8,355 bases of DNA. Source: Gammaproteobacteria bacterium. GTDB lineage: Bacteria > Pseudomonadota > Gammaproteobacteria > Pseudomonadales > Azotimanducaceae_A. The first letter of the stretch is position 1. Each line of letters opens with the position of its first letter. Location: the NCBI GenBank assembly GCA_012960755.1, contig DUAT01000006.1, positions 1-8,355 on the forward strand, read 5' to 3'. Both the position numbers and the translations under genes were made by a program. The notes beneath the pieces are model-generated. The model saw only the letters and a list, made by a program, of their open reading frames with translations. It was not told the DNA's origin and made no database searches. Shown here one piece after another: positions 1 through 7,097 of this stretch.

Positions 1-926
1 CGTACGTCCTGCGCTTGACTTGCACCATCGCCTCATCAAACTTGACCTGCCCCAAAATTCAAATTTGATGTAAGCAAGGCCACACGATCACATATCCTGG
101 CTGGGCGGGATTGACAACGGTTACATTCAGTGCTGCTGCTGTTGCAGTAATGGGAACCTGCGAAATCAGACCACCTGCATTCAGAAAGACATTGTGAATC
201 GGTACGGATAATTCGTTGTCCGCAGCCGTTTTCAAAAAAGGATTCATTGAAAAATCCCACGTCATCTACGCCCATTGCACGCACGAGTTCTGCGTTAAGA
301 ATACGGTCACCTTCCGTCAATATCGCACCTGTACGAGTCGTCGCGTATTGAGGCGGAGTAATTTTCACAACGAAAGGTAACTCTGCGAGATCCGTTACCC
401 GGTCATAAGATATTCTAATCTGCAGTAATTCCAGCTCTTCGTTAACTACCTCAATGATCGCCCCAAGTGATTGCACCGATTCCTTTGAGCTTTGACCAAA
501 CCCGGCGACATGGACATTAAGCTGAACATAACCCTGGTGGTCGAATCTAACCTGAGCAGCCCGAAAAGATCTTGGTGCTTGTCCCGATACATAGGAGTTT
601 AGTGCTTCATTTGCAGCAGGGCTGATCTTTGGATGACTGCCAATGGAACTGGGTATCTTTGACCTTGATGCGGGGTAGGGTGAAAGGGGTTCAGAATCCA
701 GACCCACCAAAGCTGTTTCAGTTTCAGGGCTTGATTTTGCGTCGTGGGAGTCGCCTGTGTCGTTCTTTAGTATCCTGGAATCGGCTGGATCCTTCACCCG
801 AGTCGCCACCAAAGTTTTAGCGGGGGCTGGGAGTGGCATTACCTTTTCCGAATAGAATTCGAACGCCATTCATGTACCGACACCCGCTGATATCACCAGC
901 AGAATATAGAGGATGTTTCTTGTCAC
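1..926 (-). pseudogene. Decayed exported subtilisin-like (S8 family) protein, catalytic core missing, runs off left edge
   Basis: Seen: a GTG at 926-924 with a GAGGAG ribosome site 8 bases upstream begins MTRNILYILLVISAGVGT, a signal peptide or membrane anchor. An in-frame TGA at 872-870 follows directly, and the frame continues from ATG 869 for about 200 residues. This part contains a run like YATTRTGAILTEGDRILNAE followed by LVRAMGVD, which resembles the segment just before the catalytic domain of many secreted S8 peptidases (family knowledge, from memory). In those proteins GxGVKVGVISDG and the Asp/His/Ser domain come next. Here the frame instead changes near 255-275 into a short C-terminal segment with LNVTVVNPAQPGYVIVWPC, a motif seen in C-terminal domains of secreted bacterial proteins. 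Two more frame changes occur near 65-85 and 40-50. No catalytic triad is visible. Inferred: an internally deleted, multiply broken relic. Assignment to S8 is moderately sure; inactivity is more certain. Confidence 0.6.
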
Positions 927-934
927 GATGTTGG

Positions 935-940
935 CTCCTC
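935..940 (-). promoter_or_regulatory. Ribosome binding site that fixes the GTG 926 start of the S8-like relic
   Basis: On the minus strand GAGGAG lies 8 bases upstream of GTG 926-924. This is the best-placed site for the relic, and the peptide that follows is a clean hydrophobic anchor. The ATG at 869 immediately follows a stop codon and would give a protein without any export signal. The site therefore argues that the TGA at 872-870 is a nonsense mutation inside the gene, not an upstream stop. Confidence 0.6.
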
Positions 941-1033
941 AGGATCCTCCACGGCTCCGGCACTGTTAGCCTAGCGAATAAACCAGGGCAGCCAAATAAA
1001 AAGAAGAGATCAGCGATTGCAATAAGAAAGCAG

Positions 1034-1039
1034 TATAAT
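1034..1039 (+). promoter_or_regulatory. Candidate sigma70 -10 box for the GtrB-like gene
   Basis: A perfect TATAAT at 1034-1039 lies 31 bases before the TTG start of the following glycosyltransferase, which would give a short leader of about 25 bases. No good -35 element sits at 16-18 bases: the only TTG-like hexamer, TTGCAA at 1017-1022, is 11 bases upstream, which is too close. No TG extension is seen. The position between divergent genes supports a promoter, but the -35 is weak or activator dependent. Confidence 0.4.
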
Positions 1040-1070
1040 GGGCCGATCCCGATAAATCGAGAGCGGTTAT

Positions 1071-2018
1071 TTGAAAACCTGCGTTGTTATTCCAGCGTTC
1101 AAAGTTGAGAAGCACATACTATCCGTGATTGGTAATATCGGTGATTGTGTTGATCGAGTGTATGTCGTCGATGATTGCTGCCCTAATGGATCAGGCAAAC
1201 TGGTTGAAGATCATTGTGATGATAAAAGAGTGGTTGTACTTTACAACGAGGAGAACCTGGGGGTCGGTGGTGCGGTAAAACGCGGCTATATTCAGGGGCT
1301 GGCGGATGATATGGAGGTGTTTGTGAAAATTGATGGCGACGGACAAATGGACCCGGCGCTGCTTCCCAAATTCACTGGACCAATACTTCGAGGTAAAGCT
1401 GATTATACAAAGGGCAACCGATTCTATATGCTCGAATCCCTGGTTCAGATGCCTCTCCTACGAAAATTTGGGAATGCCGGGCTCTCTCTTGTGAATAAAT
1501 TTACCAGTGGATATTGGGATATAATGGATCCTACCAATGGTTACACTGTCATCCATCGGACCGCTCTAAGCTTGTTGCCTTTGAACAAAATTAGTGATCG
1601 GTACTTTTTTGAAAGCGACATGTTATTTCGCCTGGGAACGCTAAAGGCTGTTGTTACGGACATCCCAATGGATGCAGTTTATGGTACCGAAGAGAGTCAC
1701 CTTAAGATTAGTAGGGCAGTATTCCAGTTTTTACCATTGTATTTTCGAGCCTTCTGGAAGCGAATTTTTTACACCTATTTTCTGAGAGATTTCAATGTTG
1801 CCAGCCTTGAGATGTTCGTTGGCGCGATCCTGTTTCTATTTGGTTTAGTCTTCGGTTTTACCAGCTGGATAAATTCATCCAACCTGGGTGAATTTTCAAG
1901 CAGCGGTACTGTTATGTTAGCGGCAGTGCCATTAATTATGGGCTTTCAACTTCTCTTAAGTGCGTTGCACTATGATATCAGCAACATTGCCAGAACACCT
2001 TTGCAATCGCTGATGTAG
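1071..2018 (+). CDS. GtrB/DPM-like family 2 glycosyltransferase with two C-terminal membrane helices
   Basis: Predicted to move a sugar from a nucleotide donor to a polyprenyl phosphate on the cytoplasmic face of the inner membrane. Seen: a GT-A fold start CVVIPAF (residues 4-10), VVDDCCPNG at 32-40, a metal-binding DGDGQMDP at 88-95, a TNGYTVIHR stretch near 155-163 and VYGTEESH near 203-210. Hydrophobic helices lie at about 246-266 and 280-300. Length (315 residues) fits membrane-anchored dolichol-phosphate-mannose-synthase/GtrB relatives. The start is TTG 1071: the in-frame ATG at 1038 is followed by a stop five codons later, and MKTCVVIPA is the usual opening for the family. A weak purine-rich GAGAGCGG lies upstream. 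The sugar cannot be read from sequence. It pairs logically with the GtrA-like gene about 1.7 kb downstream, from which it is separated by an inverted glycosyltransferase and a methyltransferase. Confidence 0.88.
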   Translation: MKTCVVIPAFKVEKHILSVIGNIGDCVDRVYVVDDCCPNGSGKLVEDHCDDKRVVVLYNEENLGVGGAVKRGYIQGLADDMEVFVKIDGDGQMDPALLPKFTGPILRGKADYTKGNRFYMLESLVQMPLLRKFGNAGLSLVNKFTSGYWDIMDPTNGYTVIHRTALSLLPLNKISDRYFFESDMLFRLGTLKAVVTDIPMDAVYGTEESHLKISRAVFQFLPLYFRAFWKRIFYTYFLRDFNVASLEMFVGAILFLFGLVFGFTSWINSSNLGEFSSSGTVMLAAVPLIMGFQLLLSALHYDISNIARTPLQSLM

Positions 2019-2043
2019 TCTGAGGCAGCTCGCCTTTCTTGGA

Positions 2044-3054
2044 TTAGCCGGTTCGATGTATAACCGCGCTCAAACGGATGTAGAGACCAATAGCGCTCTT
2101 AACTGTAACCCCGCCCAATCGACCGGCGATCACCATCGCCCGTAACAAGCCAATAACGGTTGATCCCGCTAAGCGATGCTCTTCCAGAAATCCAACTTTC
2201 TGTGAAGCTGCTTGTCTGTTTTGTAAGCTCAAGGCCTCACCGATATCAAGCACGACGATATTCCTCACAATTGAAGTGTCCAATGGCTTGCTGACAAGAC
2301 CGTGATTGATACCTTCTTGATGTGCCCATCTTAGTAAATTCAGTTCCTCTAGGTAGCGAGCGAAGTCTTCGCTGTTTTGAACCGTGGCATTGTTATCATG
2401 GCGTCGATAGCGATAGAGTTTGTGATTGGTTCCGCAGATTTCATAGCCATTCAATATCGTTCTAAACCAGTATTCCCAATCAAGCACCTGCTTTAGTTGA
2501 ACATTGAAGAGACCAATTTGCTTAACAGCGGATGTTCTATACATCACTGAAGGGCAATTAATAAAGTCACCACTTAACAGACAGTTAAATTCATCTGTGG
2601 CATTGCGGCGGAAAGCTTTGTCAGGAAGATATCGCTGGTGTTTGTAGTCTTCAATGAGTGATGATTTCACTCGTGACTGCTCATCGATGGTGATTGCGCC
2701 ACAGTGACCGAGGGCCGCGAGAGGATATTGGTCCATTAGATCTAACATAGCCATCAGGTAGTCAGGCTCGTAAAGGTCATCGCAGTGCAACACGGAGAAA
2801 AACTCGGTATCCACCAGTTCAATGCCTCTATTCCAATTGGCACCAATGCCGACGTTTTCTAAGGTCAACACTTCGAGTCGTTCAAGTGATTGTTGGAAGC
2901 CAGAGGCGATTTCAACGGAATTATCTGTCGACCCATCATCAAGAAATATACACTTAAAATCTCGTTTCGACTGGCATTGCAGACTTTGGAACAGATCCGG
3001 TAGAAAGTTTGCGCCGTTATAATTGGGTATGAGCACTGTTATCCTTTGATCCAT
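2044..3054 (-). CDS. Family 2 glycosyltransferase (soluble, GT-A)
   Basis: Predicted cytoplasmic glycosyltransferase that adds a sugar from a nucleotide donor during surface polysaccharide assembly; donor and acceptor are unknown. Seen in its 336 residues: VLIPNYNG at 7-14, FLDDGSTDNS at 38-46, GIGANWNRGIE at 69-79, the metal-binding CDD at 91-93, and DWEYWFR at 192-198, where the catalytic-base region of GT2 enzymes usually lies. No convincing transmembrane helix is seen. The start is ATG 3054; the nearest upstream in-frame codon choices end at a TAG, and the ribosome site is weak (AAAGGA is about 15 bases away). The gene is convergent with the GtrB-like gene (25 bases between stops) and divergent from the methyltransferase (45 bases between starts), so it is its own transcription unit inside a plus-strand block, suggesting a local inversion or insertion. 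Confidence 0.88.
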   Translation of the reverse strand: MDQRITVLIPNYNGANFLPDLFQSLQCQSKRDFKCIFLDDGSTDNSVEIASGFQQSLERLEVLTLENVGIGANWNRGIELVDTEFFSVLHCDDLYEPDYLMAMLDLMDQYPLAALGHCGAITIDEQSRVKSSLIEDYKHQRYLPDKAFRRNATDEFNCLLSGDFINCPSVMYRTSAVKQIGLFNVQLKQVLDWEYWFRTILNGYEICGTNHKLYRYRRHDNNATVQNSEDFARYLEELNLLRWAHQEGINHGLVSKPLDTSIVRNIVVLDIGEALSLQNRQAASQKVGFLEEHRLAGSTVIGLLRAMVIAGRLGGVTVKSAIGLYIRLSAVIHRTG

Positions 3055-3099
3055 GATCGAATCATACTATCCTTTAATTTTTTTTAAAATGGACCCAAG

Positions 3100-3702
3100 G
3101 TGAAAAGCACCCAGGACATCACTTACACAAAACGCCTGGCGAAAGGGAGTGGCTATTGGAAGCAGTTACTCGATGTACAGCGGCCTTACCGTGCAAATCT
3201 GAACAGGCTTAAACTTGGCTACGTATTGGATATAGGTTGTGGGATCGGCAGGAATCTCAAGAACCTGAAAATCCTCGGGATCAAGGCCTTAGGCGTTGAT
3301 CACAATAAGCATTCCGTCAATGAAGCCATCGAGAGAGGGTTTGACGCAGTAGAGTCCTCAGAGTTCGCGTTACAATATAACAACAGGCTGGGAATATTTG
3401 ACAGTTTTCTGATTTCTCATGTCCTTGAACATATGACCTCAGTGCAAGCAGAAGCGCTAATCAATGCTTATCTGCCTTTGTTAAAACCTAACGGAAAAGT
3501 CGTGTTGATCACACCCCAGGAACGAGGCTTTACATCGGATCCAACGCATGTCGAATTTATGGATTTTCTGGCACTAAACACGATAGTGAAGGAATGTGGG
3601 CTAATGCCTGATCTGGCCTACAGCTTTCCATTCCCAAGATTTGTTGGCAAGTTTTTTAAATACAATGAATTTGTTGTGACTGGGCGTAATCTGGATGAGT
3701 GA
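3100..3702 (+). CDS. Class I SAM-dependent methyltransferase
   Basis: Predicted cytoplasmic methyltransferase, probably modifying a sugar or a glycan end in the same pathway (inference from neighbours only). Seen in 200 residues: motif I VLDIGCGIG at 42-50, an acidic residue after strand 2 in LGVDHN (Asp67), SHVLEHM at 106-112 in the motif typical of Methyltransf_11/23 proteins, and LLKPNGKVVLITP at 127-139. The fold looks complete. GTG 3100 is the only usable start: an in-frame TAA lies five codons upstream, and the nearby ATG 3089 is in another frame and ends at once. GGA at 3091-3093 may serve as ribosome site. Its last codons overlap the start of the GtrA-like gene by 8 bases, so the two are almost certainly cotranscribed and translationally coupled. 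Confidence 0.87.
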   Translation: MKSTQDITYTKRLAKGSGYWKQLLDVQRPYRANLNRLKLGYVLDIGCGIGRNLKNLKILGIKALGVDHNKHSVNEAIERGFDAVESSEFALQYNNRLGIFDSFLISHVLEHMTSVQAEALINAYLPLLKPNGKVVLITPQERGFTSDPTHVEFMDFLALNTIVKECGLMPDLAYSFPFPRFVGKFFKYNEFVVTGRNLDE

Positions 3703-4096
3703 CGATCTTCAACGTCATCTTATGCGTTATCTTGTCGCAGGCGCATCAACAACTGTTCTTTGTTGGGGGTGTGTTTGGCTGTTTGTGGAAGCCTTTGGGC
3801 TTCACTATTTAGTGAGTACCAATCTTGCAACTTTCTGTGCGTATTTTTATTCTTATCTGGTGAACAAACTTTTTGTATTCGGCGACAGAAAGGGCAGGCA
3901 TGTTGTTAAAGGCTCAAAGTTTCTTACCTTGCAATTTACCCTCCTGTTGTTCACTAATGTATTCATGTTCATTTCCGTATCAATGTTTAACGTCCACTAT
4001 ATGATCGCAGTTATCGTTGTTTCAGTTGTCAATGCGATGATTAGCTTTGTGGTAATGAGGCTCGCGATTTTTGATGTGGATAGCGGCCGAACATAG
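3695..4096 (+). CDS. GtrA-like four-helix membrane protein, putative polyprenyl-linked sugar flippase
   Basis: GtrA-family proteins are small inner-membrane proteins thought to translocate polyprenyl-phosphate-linked sugars made by GtrB-type enzymes. Seen: 133 residues with four hydrophobic segments at about 10-33, 38-58, 75-96 and 101-122; NKLFVFG at 57-63, matching the conserved Asn-x-x-aromatic end of helix 2 in the family; and charged residues limited to the short loops and ends. The ATG overlaps the methyltransferase stop (ATGAGTGA), which indicates coupled translation. The stop is TAG at 4094-4096, and the large membrane protein gene follows within 20-60 bases, so the three likely form one operon. 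Function by family only; the substrate is unknown. Confidence 0.85.
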   Translation: MSDDLQRHLMRYLVAGASTTVLCWGCVWLFVEAFGLHYLVSTNLATFCAYFYSYLVNKLFVFGDRKGRHVVKGSKFLTLQFTLLLFTNVFMFISVSMFNVHYMIAVIVVSVVNAMISFVVMRLAIFDVDSGRT

Positions 4097-4156
4097 GGCA
4101 ACTGAAGCTGGACTACATGACTAAAAGGAAAAACCAAGCATTGGACAGCCCAAGTA

Positions 4157-6663
4157 GTGGATAAAGTATTCGATGAGATAAAGTACTTGTGGAACGCAGA
4201 TCTGGGTTACCTATTCTTATTGTGTATTTGCGGTCTTTTCCTGCTACCACTGGACAACACGGAAATCCTAATTCAGTTACACTCTCCTTACGACACAAAG
4301 GGAGAAGTTTTTTTTACGACCGCGGATGGCTACTCTCCGACCCAGCGTGTGGCCTTTAAAATAAATCAAACTACAGATTTTCGTCAATACTCTATTTCAC
4401 TGCGTACAGCCAAAAAGTTAAATAAAATCAGGTTTGACCTTGGGATTCAGCCCGGGGACGTTCGGGTCAGTGCCATCCAGGTTGCTACCTATTCCGGTAC
4501 TCTCAATTTGCAGCCAGAAGAATTGAGCCGTCAAATCATTCCTCTCCACCAGGTGGCCATCAGTGCGACGGACAAGTACGTGGAAATCACTTCGTCTGGA
4601 CCGACCCATACTTTGAAATTGTGTTACCAGCAGATTTGTTCAAAAAATTCTCGGCAAAGAGGCTGTTAAAGATTTCATTTTTGTTAGTTGTCTTTTTTCT
4701 GCTAATTTTTCTGCTAAGCGCATTCCTGCGAAATTTCTCTAAATTGGAGTATTCACCACGGGTGGTCTTAGTGGTGATTTGTAACATTTCGTTATTGTTG
4801 GCAATCATCATGGTCGCTGGTAAATTTCATCGATCTTCCATTGAAATGTGGAACAACTATCTCCCTGAAGCGGATTCCAAAAGTTCAGTGATCTTTGGAG
4901 TACCCTTGTCAATCAGGTCGGATGAATGGATTGTTCAAACGCCTTGGATATTGAGCCAATTTTCTAATCAACGAACAGTGGACAACGAAAATTTAGGGCC
5001 CTTCGGTACCAGTTTGCTTACTGCTGTGCCAGTGAACCATATCTCTGGTTTGGGCCAACCAAAGTTTTGGGGAGCATATTTTTTAGATGATGAAAGGCGT
5101 TCTCGTGGTTTTGGGCCTACAAGGTCATTGGCCTGTATTTAGCGCTGTTTGTCCTGATTTTCAGCCTGACAAAATCCACTTTTTATTCGGCGATTGGAGC
5201 GTTGTGGATATATAGCTCTTCGTTCACCCAATGGTGGTTCTCGTCAAATTTTCCCGAAATACTAATTGGCTTCTGTATGTCAGTGGCGAGCTTAATTTGG
5301 CTGCTGACGTCAAAAGGGCTTGCCTCAATTGTGGTCGCGGGAATTATTCTTACAATTTCCGGCCTGTCTACTGTGCTGCACTTCTATCCCGCCTTTATTA
5401 TTCCACTTTTTTACGTTGGGCTTGCAATAACGATAGGCTATGTTGCAGATTCGAATTTGAATGAAATCAAGCATTTTGCTGGACAAAAACTGTTAGTTGT
5501 TGCGGTTGCATTAATTGCGATGCTGTTAGTTGGGTACGTCACATACCAGGACGCCAGCGACACCATTGAGTTGGTGGCCAATACGGTTTATCCCGGAATG
5601 CGAGTCAGTGCTGGTGCTAGGTGTTGAGCGTTATTTTGTTGGTTTATTCGAGTTCTGGCGAATATCAGAAGGTGAATTTCCGTGGAGGTTTGGAAATGCT
5701 TCAGAAACTGGGAATTTTATCCTGATTTGGCCCGTGACCTTGTTTGCCGCGATACTGTTAAACAGACGCTTGCTCAGAGACTGGCAGCTACTTTCGTTGC
5801 TGTTTATATGTCTTGTGTTTACGTTCTATGTGACGCTTGGATTCAGCCCCGTGGTCGCACGAGTGACCGGGTTTAGTTTTGCTCCATCAGCGAGAGCCTT
5901 CATGGGACTTGGCATCGCAGGCATACTACTATGTATTTTGACGGCCAGTAAATTAGAATCATCTAACTGGGATCGGCCAACCAAGAAATACGAATTCGCC
6001 CTGTTTATTCTCGTTGTTGGCGTGATATTGTCTTTTGGGGTGATGTTTTCGCGTCTTGACGAATTTTACAATCAAGACAGGATAATTGCCTCAGCCCTCG
6101 TTTTGCCTTGCCTGGTGATCGCGTTGACTTTTGGCAACAGAATTCTCTTGACCGTGACAATAGTTATTGTCTCGCTTCCTGGTTTATCTGCGAACCCGAT
6201 TGCTATCGGTCTCTCTCCTTTGACAGATAAGCAGGTATTTCGCAATGCGCGGGATGAGCAAGCTTCAATCCAGGAACCGCTGTGGGTCATATTTGGCAGT
6301 GCTGTTGTTTCACAGGCGTTTGTAGCGAACGGTTTTAACACGATTGGTGGTAACAAATTTGTACCAAACATGGAAAAGATGCACATACTGGACCCCGGTG
6401 GTAATTCATCAAACATATGGAACAGGTATGCCAGAATACAGTTCAGTGCGCATGAATCCCATTCAGTCAGTTATCAATTACTCAATGCGGATTCTTACAA
6501 AGCGTCGGTAAATCCTTGTGGTGAACAGCTTGCGGACATAGGTGTAACGCATGTGGGTTCACTCATATCGCTGGATTTACCACAGTTTCCATGTCTGGTG
6601 ACGGACGACTCAGTGAGTCCAGTAAATGGCATCTACCTGTATACAATAAATCGCGAATTGTAG
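4157..6663 (+). pseudogene. Large polytopic membrane protein (GT-C-like, DUF7657-type), broken by three frameshifts
   Basis: Reconstructed at about 834 residues. Order seen: a helix near residues 14-32; a periplasmic beta-rich domain; paired helices (4660-4820); an exposed loop with RSDEW (4915-4929); then many helices with FTQWWFSSNFPE and FEFWRISEGEFP, and a soluble C-terminal part. I recognise the pattern as the DUF7657-type family of surface-polysaccharide loci (from memory). Frame changes: near 4600 a missing base (restores SGTDPYFEIVLP); near 5096 AGGCG in place of AGGGCG (restores RAFSWFWAYKVIGLYL); near 5615-5623 one extra base or two lost, before GVERYFVGLFEFW. Each continuation resumes family-like sequence at once, so this is one gene. 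GTG 4157 is the first in-frame start; an ATG at 4117 has a better ribosome site but needs a fourth indel. Probably the outer-face transferase partner of the GtrA/GtrB pair (inference). Inactive unless the indels are sequencing errors. Confidence 0.8.
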
Positions 6664-6722
6664 TATTCAAGTTTTCTCAGTGGTTGGTCTAGGTTTTGAT
6701 TGAACTTGTCATTGAAATGAAA

Positions 6723-7081
6723 AGACGTGACAGGACCTGAGAATCGGTCATAACCCGCAAACCGCCTAATAACGGAGCCTTTCTTCTGTTCGATTCAAGC
6801 CTGATCATTTTTACGATATGGCCTGGAACGCGTGAATTCAATACCTTCCGCGTTGCAGTAGCCAATCAGGCTATCATTGATAAAGGCACTATCGTTATCC
6901 GAGTTCATGCCGTTGATGCTGATTGGCAGTTGGCGGCTGATCGCCATGAAATCCGGCACTACCAGCGATTGGTCACGAGCAATTAACGGTATCGCCTCTG
7001 TCCACTCCGAACTGACGCCTGTGGCGACAAGACTGTGAATATATGAGCCAGTGACCGTTCCGCACTGGAAAATTAGAGATG
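6723..7081 (-). mobile_element. Degraded DDE transposase fragment (integrase-core, ISNCY/IS481-like)
   Basis: The minus strand, read without an ATG, gives about 120 residues that match a DDE/rve transposase core: GSYIHSLVATGVSSEWTEAI, then IARDQSLVV, NSDNDSAFINDSLIGYCN, GIEFTRSRPYRKNDQA and RRFAGYDRFSGPV. The second catalytic Asp is in NSDND (near 6897) and the Glu in IEQKK (6789-6791). A TGA at 6797-6795 stands where relatives have Trp (QAW-IEQ), so the frame is broken by a point mutation. The first catalytic Asp and all the N-terminal half are missing, as is the C-terminal tail after GPVT. No terminal inverted repeats or target duplications were found. This is an old scar, not an active element. 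It lies between the stop of the large membrane gene and the stop of the next minus-strand gene. Family placement from memory. Confidence 0.75.
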
Positions 7082-7097
7082 CTGGTATTCTGGTTGG

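Noticed and set aside
629..1108. Plus-strand open frames over the S8-like relic
   Set aside because: They are antisense to recognisable protein sequence, lack ribosome sites and have no family-like motifs.
2022..2040. Hairpin GAGGC-AGCTC-GCCTT followed by TTTCTT between the two convergent glycosyltransferase genes
   Set aside because: The stem is only five pairs including a G-T pair and the T tract is interrupted; too weak to call a terminator, although the position is right for one.
3046..3070. TTGATC and TACTAT as a promoter for the methyltransferase
   Set aside because: The spacing is 13 bases and the -10 matches four of six; not convincing in an AT-rich divergent gap.
6072..6416. Minus-strand open frame of 114 codons inside the large membrane gene
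   Set aside because: It is a shadow of the plus-strand coding frame, with no start context or recognisable composition.
867..6797. TGA read as Trp (recoded genetic code), because two broken frames have TGA where Trp would fit
   Set aside because: The methyltransferase ends naturally with TGA overlapping the next start, intact genes use TGG for Trp throughout, and the other lesions are indels that recoding cannot explain.
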